64,000 nt of DNA from Pseudisothecium myosuroides. Taxonomy: Eukaryota > Streptophyta > Bryopsida > Hypnales > Lembophyllaceae. Below the pieces are notes generated by a model. The model did no database searches and was not told where the DNA came from. It saw only the letters and a program-made list of their open reading frames with translations. The position numbers were made by a program, and so were the translations under genes. The stretch is from assembly GCA_951799445.1 (NCBI GenBank), contig OX637288.1, positions 47,879,288 through 47,943,287 on the forward strand. Reading direction: 5' to 3'. This document shows, piece by piece, positions 24,086 through 35,911 of the stretch (positions within the stretch are counted from its first letter, which is position 1; every line of letters starts with the position of its first letter).

Positions 24086-27000
24086 GAGGAGGATAAGTTA
24101 GAGGCATGATCTCATGCAAGGAACTACAGTATTTTGGGGTGGCTTGGGTTGGGGCGGTGGGAAAGTGCCCTTGTGTATCTACAGTAGGCACTACGACGGT
24201 ATCTTCCTTCCACCAGTGAGCCCCCCCGCATTTGATTGACGGCTGATTCACGTTGAGCGACCATAGTTCCAATTTTGGCCTCATTAAATATGCCCAGAGT
24301 AGCGTAGGTCGTTGTGAAGCCTGCCTTGACTCCCTGGTACGCACTCCGAGCCTCCGAGCCTGCGAGCCTCCGAGGAAGCCCCCTCGGAAACCGTTGGGAA
24401 TCCGTCTGGGGCTGCCTGTGCATGGGACAGACGCTCCAATTCTAGCGCACTTCAGTTGCTTGCAAGCCAAGCATGCTGGGAGCCTGCGCCTGACACGCAA
24501 ATTCATGCGAACTGAAAGGAGCTCACTCAGCTGAGCCCTCTCTGCCAGTGTCCGTCACGTAACTTAGAATCGGGCTGGCTGGGGTGTCGGAGCGTCAGGA
24601 AGTCACTGAACTTATTAGGGCTGCTGCAGCCCTACCGCAATAGGCGAAGGTAAGGTATAGCTTTTAGGACCTAGAAGTTCAGTTAGTCCTGCTCTGGCGG
24701 TGCCAATGCAATGACTTCAAACCCAGAGTACCCGACCTGACTCACCTGAGAACTCATTTGACTGGGAGGCAGATAATAGTTGGGACCTACTGAGTAGGAT
24801 TTAACAAGAAATTGGAAACAGTCATCGGTCAGGGTCGCAGGGATATAAGGTATGGGCTTATGGCTCTCCGGAGTACAGCCCCTTCCCCCCTGCCTCGAGC
24901 TGCGAAAACCATTGCAAAGTGTGGTAAAAAATTCAATTAATCCTGGAAGGACAATTAACCCTAGAAAGACGTTGTGGACACTAAGTGTCAGATTTAAGGT
25001 ATCAATGAATATAGTCGAATAGTAATAGAGAATTTTAGGTGTTGAACACTTTGTCTCAAGCTTCTTCCAAAGCATAACATTCTAAACTAGTGAAGCATGA
25101 GTCTTGTGAACATTGTTGAAGCTTCCAAGAGTATAGGAAAGAAAGAATCATCCTTACTCCGAATCCAAGGAAGTGTATTCACCTAATCCTTTTAAAGGCA
25201 CATTCTCCTTGATACTTAGATTCTTTCCTACATACTGGGATTTTTCTTAAGATAAAATGGATAGCTTGGGTTAATCCTTAAAGGACGTGACCCTTTCACC
25301 CAGGTAGTCATCCAAAAATTAGTCTCCTTGAAAGTCTGACATCATGCACTTTGTCCTGAACGTTTGGATATTGCCATTTTGAGCCCAGAATCGCTCCAAA
25401 GAAGACAACGCTGGCGCATCACATTCTGTGCGATAGTTACGCCAGTGTCACAATTACGTACCTTCTCACTCCCACCTTAGGAACTTATTAGCTATTACTG
25501 TCTGTAAGTTATTGTGGGAAGGCCCTCCCTCAGTCCCTGTCCTCACTCTCGGTGGGCTGTGCTTCCGAAATCAGGGGGCGACGAGGTTAGCATTCCCTTG
25601 CCATGCGACTCATGCAGCCCGTGTAACAGCCGCGGGTTTGATGGTGATTCCTACACATGGTGCCTTCTGAACCAGGACGCTGATGACCGTCCCGTTTCAA
25701 ACGCTTCAATTCATTACTGACCCACGCACATGCTGCGGCCATTGACCCCTCGTCTGTCTCACCAAGTACCCAACCTTCGCAGGCGTGAAGACGTTCGTTG
25801 TGACGGGAACCGTATCCAAACTTATCGCAACCTCTCCAAACGTCAAAGCCGTGGTACTCTCAACCCTCTCTAATGGGGACAAGCGGACTTTAAAATGCAT
25901 TCTCACATGGGTTCACAATTGGATGTATGTAGGGTGGCCAATTGCATGTACACATTATACGACTGATTGTAAGGACATACAGGGAATGTGCAAATATAAA
26001 GAGGGTTGAATGTGCTCGATAGAGAAGGCTACCCTGCCAAATGGTAGAGGGTAGTAAGAAAAACATTTACGGCTTTATCAGGGGTGATCCTACTGAATGA
26101 TTCATGTTCTCAATGTCTTTGAATGGAAATGGAGTTGCCTAATGTCAGTAACAGAGGTCGCCCATTTTGAAAGTGTGTAAGCAGTTTATACATAGTGATA
26201 AGAGATTCGATCTTAACGACTTTCGTAACATTCTTTTGCGGATATCCTATCCGCCACAGATGATAACGAAAAACAAAGACTCAGAAGTCTACCATTCATG
26301 TGCAGAGGACACGAATGGAGTGACCGATCTACTTCAGAGGTCACCGGCTTTGAAAGCGGTAGTTACCGCAGGCCCTGGATGGATGAAGCCTTTCAGTTGC
26401 AGCCTGGCTTTGAGATGGACTATTGTCAAAGAATAGGTAGTTATATAACGACTGCACGCTCGACATTCTCTATAGCAGCTGCGGATCAAGTACACGTGCA
26501 AGAAAATTAGCAAAGTTTTAGCGATTCGTATCACAGACAAGGAAGAAATTTTTTAACAGCAAACACTCAAAAGTGGAAGCAGAGACACGGTGTAAACAGT
26601 CATAATATGGCAGCGCAAAAATGGGAGTTTCATTATCAATGCTGAAAAATTGCTGACATTGATTTTGGAATATTTCCTTTTTCTTTTTTCACAAGGGTCT
26701 GATTTTCCCCCAAAGTATACTATCTACTGTACACTACACCAGTCTTACAGCGGTCCAGGCAAAAAAGGACAGCGCGAAGCTTGCTCAACATCTCTAGCAC
26801 TGACATCCAGTGCTGGATGTGAGTCATGCTGGCTGCGAACGCGAGGCAGCAGAGACCTCAAATGGATGCCGCTATCACTGGGCAGGGCGAATCGGTAATA
26901 AATTCCTGTCAGTTGATAACAAATGTACAAGCTGTCTACTTCCATGGACTGCCAAAAAACCAAAGGGTACATATGTACATGTTGAATAATCAACAAGGTG

Positions 27001-27192
27001 CCATGATTCCAGCACCGTCGCAGTCGATCAGCAATCCTCGTCACCATCGAACTGCGACCTTCTCGTACGCAACGATAACGTCGCAACGGAAGACTCTGAA
27101 AATTTGGTAAAATCTGTCGCGCAAAGGCCGCAACGAAAGACTGTAAAATCTGTAAAATTCGTGGCGATGGTCGCTTCTGAACATCTGTAAGT
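24086..27192. other. higher-GC island downstream of the NCED gene, no gene recognised
   Basis: Mostly single-copy-looking sequence. It contains a short GAGCCTCCGAGC tandem patch (24340-24375) and a TTAACCCTAGAAAGAC end at 24955 followed by GGACACTAAGTGTC, which looks like a family C terminal fragment. A second TTAATCCTTAAAGGACG end lies at 25271. Several open frames of 60-130 codons occur (for example 24683-25075 minus, 25785-26009 plus, 26167-26436 plus). None shows a known domain or convincing splice pairing. The 3' UTR of the minus-strand NCED gene should fall within the last few hundred bases. Confidence 0.4.
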
Positions 27193-28938
27193 TTACTTGG
27201 ACAGTAGCAAATCTGCGGTAGGGATGAATGCCCCATGGAACCCATACGGGACGCGCGACGGCAGCTTGACGGACGCGACGGGCGCGAGCGCCGGCGACGC
27301 CGCGTCCAAAACCAGAAGCTCCGAGAGCCCCGACTCTTCGTCATGGCAAAACGCGAGCAAGTATCCGTCGTCTTCCGCGGCGTCTGCGGTGCGCGGCACG
27401 AACACGGGCTCCCCGCCGAAGCGACGCGCGCCGTAGTTATACCTTGCAACCACTTCCCCCGTTTGCAAGTCCACTTTGGCGATCCCCGATACCTTCGGCC
27501 ATGGCTCCACGATGGCGAGGTACATGAATCGGGTCTTCACGCCGACGAAATTGGGATTCATTTTCCCCACTTCTAAGTTCAAGCTCGAAAGCTCGCGCTT
27601 GCTCGACTTCCCCGTGACGCGGTTCAACCTCACCTCCGTGAGGAGCGCGCGCGGCACCTCCGACGTTTTGAAAATGATGTCGGCCGGCGTCATGGAGGAT
27701 CCGATGACGACGACCTCGTCGCCGTCCTCCCAGGCGTTGTACAAATGGAAAAAAAAGCAATCGGGCACTTCAATCCACTGAAGCTCGGCTTCCGAGGTAG
27801 CGTACTTGGGCATCACGCCAAACCGCGGCGTCTTCTTGGGATCCAGCACCACCGGGGAGCCTCCCGTCAACATCTCCTTCAACCGGAACACGATCTGTTG
27901 ATCGGGGATCACCACGAAATTCTCGGTGATGGCGAAGTCGTGCGTCATGGCGGCTTCGGGTAATGTGATCGGAACCTCCGCTTTCTTCTCCCCGTCCGCG
28001 CCGAAGATCAAATACTTCAAATACGGCGCGGACAGAACATTGTAACTAAGACTAAAAAGCTCGCCCGTGTGGGAATCAATCTTCGGGTGCGCGATCATGG
28101 AATGCTTCAGCTGACCGTGGAAATCATACCGCCCCACCGTCTCAATATCGTCGTCGTCTGTCATCCGCACCTCCACGGGCAAATCGTCCTCCGAAATCGC
28201 GAGCAAGCGCTTATTGAAGTAAACCAAGCCCGCATTCGCCATTCCCATTCCTTGGGAGGCGTCCAGGATCCCGCAAAGCGCCCGCGTATAGTGCACAAGC
28301 AGGCGCGCCACGCCGCCATACCCGTGAAGCTCCCCGATGGGCTTGGGAAAGAACGAGCGCCCGTGCCGATCCTCCTCAATGAAGCGGTAGGTTCTCGTAT
28401 AGCGGCACGCATAGCTGACGGAGCCGTCGCGGAAAGTCACGGCGTGCAGCATGCCGTCGCCGTCGAAGAGGTGGTGACGACCCGTTGGGAAGAAGTGCGG
28501 ATTCGGCCCGTTGCGGACGTAAACGCCTTCTAAGCATTCTGGGAGCGATCCTTCCACTTCCAAGTCGTGACACGCCGGGGATTCCTCCACGGGGGAGAAG
28601 TTGCCTTCTAATTGCACCAGGGGATCCACGGTGGAGGGGAGAGGCTCATGCTCGTCCCAATGCAAGTTGCGCTCCACGGCGTCGATCACCTTGTCCGCCA
28701 GCTTCTGCGCGAAGTTTAGCGGCTTCGGCTGCCATCTTTCTGGCGACTTCGACGACGACGTCGTCGAAGTGGTAGTTCGCGGATTCTCCAGAAAGAGTTT
28801 CGGCAATTCTGTGGCTCTGCGACCCGCCACTGCCTGCCCACGGTGGCGGCTTTCACGAACACGACGATCCCCGACGAAAGCCTGGGTATTGCTGCTCAAC
28901 CGGCTGCTGCTACTTCCTAATTTCGCTATACAAGCCAT
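27193..28938 (-). CDS. NCED: 9-cis-epoxycarotenoid dioxygenase (NCED), intact and intronless
   Basis: NCED cleaves 9-cis-violaxanthin or 9'-cis-neoxanthin in plastids to xanthoxin, the committed step of abscisic acid synthesis. The 581-residue protein starts at the ATG 28936-28938. The frame stays open upstream to a GTG at 29091, but no earlier ATG is present. The first about 55 residues (MACIAKLGSSSSRLSS onward) are Ser/Arg-rich and acid-poor, as in a transit peptide. An amphipathic helix, FAQKLADKVIDAVERNL, then matches the membrane-docking segment of NCEDs. Conserved blocks follow: ECLEGVYVRNGPNP, FDGDGMLHAV, PIGELHG, VYFNKRLLAISEDDLP, FAITENFVVIPDQQ, EPWPKVSG, GGEP, EDDGYLLAF, LPSRVPYGFHGAF. 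The four iron-binding histidines are H284, H333, H398 and H568; the first three keep the spacing of maize VP14. NCED-type residues (MIAHPK, THDFAITENF, NAWE) separate it from CCD1 and CCD4. Absence of introns is normal for NCED. The stop is TAA at 27193-27195. Nothing suggests decay. Confidence 0.95.
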   Translation of the reverse strand: MACIAKLGSSSSRLSSNTQAFVGDRRVRESRHRGQAVAGRRATELPKLFLENPRTTTSTTSSSKSPERWQPKPLNFAQKLADKVIDAVERNLHWDEHEPLPSTVDPLVQLEGNFSPVEESPACHDLEVEGSLPECLEGVYVRNGPNPHFFPTGRHHLFDGDGMLHAVTFRDGSVSYACRYTRTYRFIEEDRHGRSFFPKPIGELHGYGGVARLLVHYTRALCGILDASQGMGMANAGLVYFNKRLLAISEDDLPVEVRMTDDDDIETVGRYDFHGQLKHSMIAHPKIDSHTGELFSLSYNVLSAPYLKYLIFGADGEKKAEVPITLPEAAMTHDFAITENFVVIPDQQIVFRLKEMLTGGSPVVLDPKKTPRFGVMPKYATSEAELQWIEVPDCFFFHLYNAWEDGDEVVVIGSSMTPADIIFKTSEVPRALLTEVRLNRVTGKSSKRELSSLNLEVGKMNPNFVGVKTRFMYLAIVEPWPKVSGIAKVDLQTGEVVARYNYGARRFGGEPVFVPRTADAAEDDGYLLAFCHDEESGLSELLVLDAASPALAPVASVKLPSRVPYGFHGAFIPTADLLLSK

Positions 28939-29851
28939 GAATTCACAAAAGATTGCGTTTCCCAACGAATTGTCCAAAACAGAACTGTTTCCTACACGCT
29001 CACGGAGGCGTGTGAATGTTACAAAACCACCACCACAACTACATGAATCTACAGCTTTGGATCCCGAGCATTTTGCTTCGTCCAAATTCACTCAATTTTG
29101 ACAAACACTTTGGACTGGTAATCGCCACTACGCAATTCCCGACTGCTTGCACGTCGCGCACTCGCCGGTTTCACCTCTCACAGAAATGCCACTCAATCTC
29201 CGAATTCGCCTCCATTCGGCTCCAATTCATTGACAACCTCCAAATCATGACCCACCGGCACCAGGTACATGGACACGAATCAACACACTCTTGCACTCCT
29301 GACCACACTCAATGATCGAAAGCGAATGAACCCCAGGTACCGAAAACTTAATGTCTCATGACAGTCCAAGACGAGATTCTTGAGATCAATCTCTAATAAG
29401 ACTACGAGAGAGAAGCTCTAACCGTCGTTTTATGGTGCATGAACTCAATTTTTCGCAAAATACAGCAAAAGTGGAGTGAGAATTTTAAGATGGAGTGATG
29501 AAAGGGGAATGCATGCAACATGCGAGGTGGGGGAATGAATGAAGATGCTTCTGATAAGGTCGAGAGAACTACTAAAGAGTCGAGAGATGTGTCGGGAGAG
29601 GCCGCCATAGCTGTGGGTTATGTAGGCAACTGAACCCACGACAAGGTGCGCTGTCCAGGAGTGTACAGTAACTTACAACGCACAGCCTTTTCGCTTTGGA
29701 AGGGCCTGGGGGCCTCGACGCCTCTCTGACTGCCACGTGGTTTTCCGAGGGGTCGAGCTTCTTCCAGAAGGGGCGCCGCACCTTCCTCATTCACGCCCTG
29801 CCTTCCTTTTACTTACTACTTCCGTGTTTTGCTGGACCACATTTCAGGATC
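28939..29851 (-). promoter_or_regulatory. NCED upstream region (5' UTR and proximal promoter)
   Basis: About 0.9 kb between the NCED start codon and a truncated LINE insertion. No other gene is recognised here. The frame upstream of the ATG stays open to 29091 without an ATG, so the 5' UTR probably begins beyond that point. No convincing TATA box was identified. The segment contains the palindromic G-box listed separately. Confidence 0.4.
29733..29740. promoter_or_regulatory. palindromic G-box / ABRE-type element upstream of NCED
   Basis: CCACGTGG lies about 0.8 kb upstream of the NCED ATG. This core binds bZIP (ABF/AREB) and bHLH factors in plants, and such sites occur in ABA- and drought-responsive promoters. 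Its role here is inferred from sequence and position only. Confidence 0.4.
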
Positions 29852-29868
29852 AAACTCTCCATGAGATT

Positions 29869-30053
29869 GGTACTACTATCCATTGGAACAAGAGAGGGCC
29901 TCCTCTTTGTTCTTTCACGTAGTTTACTTTGTTTCCTCTCTTTTGCTCTTTGCTCTTATCTCTTCATTGTCCAACCTTCGTGGTGCTGATTTGTATTGTG
30001 GTGTTTTTTTTTTAATGCAATGGCTCGTTCCATTTGTTCAAAAAAAAAAAAAA
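29869..30053 (+). mobile_element. 5'-truncated LINE, 3' end only, with 17-bp duplication
   Basis: A 185-bp insertion ending in poly(A) and flanked by AAACTCTCCATGAGATT at 29852-29868 and 30054-30070. Its sequence (CCATTGGAACAAGAGAGGGC and a tail TTTTTTAATGCAATGG) matches the 3' end of the larger LINE at 33997-35901 (CCATTAGTTGGAGCAAAGAG, TTTTTAATGCAATGG). Long duplication, poly(A) and 5' truncation are classic target-primed insertion. It sits about 0.93 kb upstream of the NCED ATG. Confidence 0.9.
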
Positions 30054-30070
30054 AAACTCTCCATGAGATT

Positions 30071-31220
30071 CATAGTTAAATTACTTATATCTTCCTTCTT
30101 CTTGGACAAAGCTGATTCATAATTGGTTTTCGTTCCCAAGGGATAACTTGGATTCATTTGCTTCATACTAGCCTGAAGAAGATACCCATCCCTACAATGC
30201 GATGAGAGTTACGGAGTATTAATTAAGTATTGATTTGTTCGGGACAGCCAGTTTGGGGAGTTGCTAAGGATTTGGTCCACTGCTTGTGGATGTCCATGTT
30301 TAGAACGGGCCTTTGAGCTGTGATTTTTGGAGCTGACTGAACCTAAATGGAGGAAGTTAGTTTGAATGGCATGGCAAATATTGGATCGGATGATCAATTT
30401 AGCAAGATTATTATATAGTCCAAAGTGTTGAATTTCAAATACTCACTGGGTCCGTCTGCTGGTTTTCCCACCTAGGGATAAAAAGATTAAAAATTGGTGT
30501 TGTTCAGTTGGCGTTTCATGGAAGTTCCGGTAGGAGTGGAATTTCAGCTCAGTGGGACAAAGGGTCGTGGGGGTGGCAGCCGTCCTTCGTCCTTACCTTC
30601 GTGGGTGAGGGAGTGAAAAAATAATGGGATTGGATAAAAGGGGGCGGGTTTTTTTATCTTACTTTTATTCCATATTTTTCGATTTCTTCCGCCACCCATC
30701 TACGTTCAAATGCTGAGTTGGCAGGCTGTGGGGGTACACTTGGCAGAATATTGTGGCTCCTTGTCTAGACTACTAGCTTCGACGACAGGGATCCATCATC
30801 CATGCCCACCAACTGCTGCTCTTTCTACTCTGGGTGGACTCTCCCAGTATAACCGATTCTGGAAAGACAGGAAATGATCCGCTTCACACCGCGAGTAAGT
30901 TAGGTTCCGTCAGTCCAGACAGTTACAGTTTGGATCATGACGAAGGCCAGTTTCCCAGTCAATCCCACGTCATCCAAAAATAAAGTGTAAATCTAAAAAG
31001 TAAGTATCATTTACTTTGCTCTTCCGTTCTCTTTTTTAGGAAATGTTACTTTTCCATGGTGGGTGCCATTGCACACGCTGCAACTAGATCCGCCTCCTTT
31101 TCATCCCAAGTGCTCGGAGGTTGCATAACATGATTACCAATGAGGCAGGGGTCCGTTTTGCTCCCTTGAAAACGAGATTCCTATAGAAGCTTACGATCCA
31201 TTTCCAACCACTTAAAAGTA
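30071..31220. other. intergenic region, nothing recognised
   Basis: Mixed-composition spacer without domain-bearing frames. A consensus splice-donor-like word GTAAGTTAGG occurs at about 30895. No repeat boundaries found. Confidence 0.45.
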
Positions 31221-31334
31221 TGTTCACACTTGGTATTAAGGGTGATGTTTGTAATGTGAATCCAGTCCAGAAGTAGGTCTAAATTCGTTCCTAAGACCCT
31301 CAGTAACAACACTTCTTAATACCAAGTGAGAACA
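31221..31334. mobile_element. short inverted-repeat MITE
   Basis: Starts TGTTCACACTTGGTATTAAG (31221-31240) and ends CTTAATACCAAGTGAGAACA (31315-31334), which is its inverted complement with one mismatch. The 114-bp element has no coding capacity. The target duplication is not clear, so the superfamily is open. Confidence 0.7.
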
Positions 31335-31764
31335 GACCTGTAAGGAATTACGCGCATTTAGAGCACGGACTTCTTGGTTGCGGAAATTTTTCCATCTGTG
31401 AAAATAAAATTTGGAAGGATTCCAAAATTTTCCAATTTTTTTCCCCTCAAAACAAAATTACCCTCAATTTTTGAGCGGAAGGTTCTATTTGACTTGTATT
31501 AGTCATATAAACCTTCCTATTTCCAACCACAAGCTGTAGACAAAATCGACCAAAGATTGGTTGCAATATTGAGAGACTTGTAGCCAATCATAATGCGCCA
31601 CAATTGCACCGGGACCTGCGTTATAATTGTTCAATATTCATCTCTACTTGTATGAAAATACAACAACCTATACCACCATAATAGGGGGTGATCAGAAATG
31701 GGACTTATACCTTAGTAAAAAAAAGTTGTCTTGTGTGGCTCCTCAGCCAATCCCAGTCCTTGAA
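31335..31764. other. spacer
   Basis: AT-rich spacer between the MITE and the next family A element. Nothing recognised. Confidence 0.4.
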
Positions 31765-32684
31765 TTAACCCCTAAATGCTGAACACCATTTTTTTGGCAA
31801 CATAGTAATTTTGTGCAATTCACTACGAATGGATTTCTTTTTTCTTTTTTCCTTTGAAATTTTCACCCATGTGCCCAAGGGATAGCTTTAAGGCCCAACA
31901 ATTTTCATAAATTTTGACTATATGATTAAAAAGTTATTGTATGATATGTAATTTTCATTGCTCAGCGGGCAACTCAAAAAAACCTAAAAAAATGATTTTT
32001 TTCAATAATAAAAATTTGAAATTGATTTTTTAGATTTAGATATATGTGACAAGATTTGAACCATTCCATTTTGATCAATGAGATGAAAGTTATGAGGAGT
32101 TTTAGTTTGGAGGCAGGTATAGATATAATAAACTTTGAAGTCCTTTATTTAACTCAATTTTCAATATTTTTGGAAAAAATAAATCATAGGATGTAGATTG
32201 TTTATTACAACATTACAACCATTGGGATTGGCATTTTTTAATTTCATAACTAAATTCTTAACAATTTTGGATTTTGAATCATTCTCTACTTCTTTTTATC
32301 TTCTATTTTTTCCCTATATGTTGTACAATTCCAAATGGTCTGAAATTTTTCTAGCATGTGGACAACTTGCCTAGAAGAAGGAATCCAAAGAAGCACCACC
32401 ATTTTAGGCATTTTTTCATACAAATGTGACCTTGTGAAGTATAACTACTCTGTTTTTTGCAGGGCTAAGAAAAAGATTTTTTGTCAACTCAAACACTAAT
32501 ATTTTGCAATCTACACAATGGAAATTTCTGAATTTTTTTTACATCTTCTCAAACAAGCGTACTACAAGATCCTATGGTTTCATATGTCCAAAAATGTTTT
32601 TTTCTAAAATTTGATACTTCTACTAGAAATGGCAATTTTGAAGCATTTTTGTTGAAAACATAGTCAAAAACATTTGGAGGTTAA
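31765..32684 (-). mobile_element. family A TTAA-bounded element, subgroup 2
   Basis: 920 bp between TTAA at 31765 and TTAA at 32681. Starts TTAACCCCTAAATGCTGAAC and ends CATTTGGAGGTTAA. It is most like the 50989-51901 copy: TTTTTTGGCAACAT, ATTCCATTTTGATCAATGAG, GGATGTAGATTGTTTATTAC, AGAAGCACCACCATTTT. No transposase frame. Confidence 0.8.
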
Positions 32685-32842
32685 TTGATAAGACCCTCCC
32701 AAGCATCTTGCAGAGCATAATACCTCCTTAGTGTAGGGGAAGATGATTGCTTGGTTATACAATGTTATGTGAACTCCAGCACAAAAGCTTATGATTATAT
32801 ATGGTATGAAAAGAAGCCATTGGAGGCAAGGCTTTTAGGGGG

Positions 32843-33115
32843 ATGAAATGATGCCATATTGCACCTAAAAATAAATTGGCTAAAAAATGGCAACAAACCG
32901 TGAAGTGTATTGCCATAAAACCTCAAATTAAAAAAAATCTTAAATGAAATTGCTAGATTGTGGATGAAAATATAATTATAGGCATGTGATATGTGCTAAT
33001 GTGATATTTTCTATCCAATATATGGATGAATGTTGAAATTTGGAACACCACTGTAACATTTTATATTGCCACTTTGGCAGTTTGGCATGTCATAAAAATA
33101 TGAAAAAAAAAATTG
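32843..33115. repeat. dispersed repeat D, copy 2
   Basis: Related to 23826-24085. It has GCCATATTGCACCTAAAA, GATTGTGGATGAAAAT, GATGAATGTTGAAATTTGG and CACCACTGTAACATTTTATA, ending near GCCACTTTGGCA. It carries an extra piece around 32980-33020 absent from copy 1. Non-coding. Confidence 0.65.
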
Positions 33116-33788
33116 ATTGGGGGCCGCAAGAAAATGAGCAAGATGTTTCCAAAGTTGGAATAAGTGATTTTTGATATTATAACAAATTATGCAAGTATAT
33201 ACTTATGTTTGTTTATGATCATGAAATTTTTTTAAGACAAAAATGATTGAAAAACATAAATTCATATTGTGCAGTTGAGTTCAAAGTTTATTAAACTACA
33301 AATCATTATGAAAATCTCTTTTTGTCAAGGGTTTCTACGTAACACTTCAACACTTCTATCTACACTAATGCATTTTTGGCTGAAATCTGATTATTTTCCA
33401 ATTATCATTCATTTTTTAGAATAAAATTAATATAAAATTCAATATCATTCACTAAAACAGGTCGAAAATAAATGAAAGTATGCTCAACCACCTCTACCTC
33501 ACAATTATGTTATATTTTCAATAATATAAGGTTGAAAAGTTTCTAAGGATTCTTTTGCTGTCTATTTTATTTTTATTTTTGTAACATTCAATGACACAAA
33601 TCATTTTTGTGGTGAAGTCAATTGAAAACTTTCAAACATTAAAATGTTTTAAGGATACAATTGAAAAGTTTTCATGGAGCCTTCTATTTTCTACTTGTAT
33701 GTCCTATGTCATTGCCACAATCATAAAAAACATTGTATTATAATTGTGGTCAATTTAACCTTTATTTTACCATTTTTTTATTAACTTT
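33116..33788. other. AT-rich spacer
   Basis: AT-rich, no domain-bearing frame, no terminal repeats recognised. Confidence 0.4.
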
Positions 33789-33996
33789 ATTAATCCCTAA
33801 AGTTTGATGACTATGTTTTATCGAAAATCACTCCCAAACCACTATTTGTAGTACAAATGTAGCAAAAAAAAGATCCTATTGTTGCATATCCAACCATAGG
33901 ATCTCACACTAGTCAAGTATAGAAACGTGTGGAAGAATTTTGAAGAAATCTAACCATGTAGATGCAAAAAATTTAGCAATTAAAAATATAACAAAG
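33789..33996 (+). mobile_element. family A left-end fragment interrupted by the LINE
   Basis: Starts TTAATCCCTAAAGTTTGATG and keeps ATCCAACCATAGGATCTCAC and the GTGTGGAAGAATTTTGAAG block of family A. It stops at TATAACAAAG (33987-33996), the target duplication of the LINE. The continuation beyond the LINE is too diverged to align by eye. Confidence 0.6.
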
Positions 33997-35901
33997 TATA
34001 CTTTATAGCAATTTGGAGTGGCTCTTTACAAGCCATCCGATATGTTTGAGGCAGCCTACGCAATTATCTATAGAGTGGCTCTGAGCACTTATCTCGCACT
34101 CGGGTTAGCTGGGATGATTGTTGGTTGACCAAGTTAGTGGGGGGTCTTCAACTTCTAGATCTAGAAGTTTTTTTGAACGCTTTACTTGTAAAGTGGGTTC
34201 TTTATGCAATCGAATCAGAGATCATCAAGGCTCAAAACCCTTCTTCGCTACCGCATCCTTCGTACGAAGACTCATCCTAAGACATGATATTGGTTCCCCT
34301 CTTCTGCTTGGCTCATGGTCCATAAACCATCCGCTACAAGAGATTTGAGAGTGTGGAATCGAATAATCTCTGCATGGAAGAAAATTGTTAAAAATATTGA
34401 GCTTCTCCCCCCCCCATCAATGATGATGAGGTTCTCTCCACAAGTATTTGGTGGTTCACAAGTTTCATAAGTTCCAATTTCAACTTCTCCAATGACAGGG
34501 CTCGAGATCTGGCTAGGTCTGGGTTGCGTACTATTCGCGATTTATGGGATCTCAATATTAGAAAATTCAAATCATAGGATGTCATCTCAGCTCAATTTCC
34601 ATTTTCTATTATAGAACACCATCACCAGTTCTCCCTCATATCCCAAATTCCTCAAAATTGGTTACAACTTCTCAAAGATCAGCAGAAGCAAGTGTATCCA
34701 GGAGAATGGGTCGGAATCTTCTCACAACATAATGACATCTTTCCGGAGATTATCAAGCACGTAAGTATTGTAAATCCATCTTTGTTACAATCTCAAGCTC
34801 AAATGCTCTCTCTTTGAGGTGACTCTACGAGAGCCACAGTTGGAACTAACTCCCGTCAGCTATCCCTTTTCTCAGTATCCTCTGAAAATGCGGCATACAC
34901 AAGCTTTGTCCGCCGAGTTTGTATTGTTGTAGCCAAGAAAGGCCATGGCTGCCTTCCCCACTTACTTTTCTTTGGTCCTATTCATTTGCTCACATTTGAC
35001 CCGGGTAGGTGGAGAGGAGTAGTGGAATGAGGCTACTAGATTACACTACCTCCATTGGTCGTAAACTTCTTAGCAACTCGACTCAACTGAAGCGATCCAT
35101 TCCTTCTAAATGGCCCACCCTTCTCCCAGACTCGTTCTCGCCATTATAGAAAGAAATTTGGATTAAGGCCCACCCTCAGAAAGATGTGGCCTTTATTTGG
35201 TCTATTTGGCATAACGTTGTTGCGGTCAACTCATGGCGCGCTCAGGATGCCCCAGGTATTGACACCGGATGTATATATTGTTCTACTGGAGAAATTGAGA
35301 CTCCCCTCCACAGATTTTTCAAATGCCCAAGAGCCCAAGAGGTTTGGGATTACGCATAGACAATTCTTCACCATATCCATGGTTCATCTCCAATATTGGG
35401 TCCCCACCGTAGACTTGATGCCACTCAATGTATTTTTGGGATGCCTGTTCCTAGGATGTTTCATGTGAATCCTGCACTATTTGGTCACTTGTTAGAGGGG
35501 TTGCACTTTGGCTTTGCTGGATTATGCGCAATCATCTTGTTTTTGCTCAAGATCGTTGGTCGACATAGCTACTTCAAAAAGCCTTATGGGATGCACTTTT
35601 AGATTCTAGTCGGGCCGCTCTACTTAGGGCAGTTATAGCAGCTAAGCGTAGTCTTCAAGACTCTGATAGAATTTGGTTTAAATTTGACTGCATCTGGCTA
35701 CATTCTTCGGTGCTTGCTAATAGGATAGGCGGTTCCATTAGTTGGAGCAAAGAGGGCCCCCTTCCTCTTGCTTATTTTTCTAGTCTGCTCTTTTTCCCTC
35801 TTTCTTGCTCTAATTCTCTTCATTTATCCAGCCTTCTGGCTCGGTTGTTACTTTGGCTCTTTTTAATGCAATGGTTTTCCATTTGTTATCAAAAAAAAAA
35901 G
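33997..35901 (+). mobile_element. 5'-truncated LINE with RT C-terminal and zf-RVT remnants
   Basis: 1.9-kb non-LTR retrotransposon flanked by TATAACAAAG (33987-33996 and 35902-35911) with a terminal A-run at 35891-35900. Near 34137 one frame reads GGLQLLDLEVFLNALLVKWV, the post-catalytic part of a LINE reverse transcriptase (GGLG..DL..FN.ALL.KW). Near 35270 another reads DTGCIYCSTGEIETPLHRFF followed by KCPRAQEVWDYA, the Cys/His zf-RVT region. Frames are broken by stops and shifts, so it is inactive. The 3' end (GGTTCCATTAGTTGGAGCAA, TTTTTAATGCAATGG) is shared with the copies at 29869 and 57219. The polymerase catalytic core is missing. Confidence 0.88.
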
Positions 35902-35911
35902 TATAACAAAG

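Noticed and set aside
23886..24506. A 206-codon minus-strand frame
   Set aside because: It runs through dispersed repeat D and a GAGCCTCCGAGC patch, has no recognisable domain, and its C-terminal part is repeat-derived.
27197..28775. Several plus-strand frames of 70-160 codons opposite the NCED gene (for example 28069-28533)
   Set aside because: These are shadow frames of a GC-rich coding strand. The minus strand encodes an unambiguous NCED.
28939..29091. N-terminal extension of NCED to 29091, giving 632 residues
   Set aside because: The codon at 29089-29091 is GTG and no ATG occurs before 28938. The ATG at 28938 begins a typical transit-peptide-like sequence and gives normal NCED spacing.
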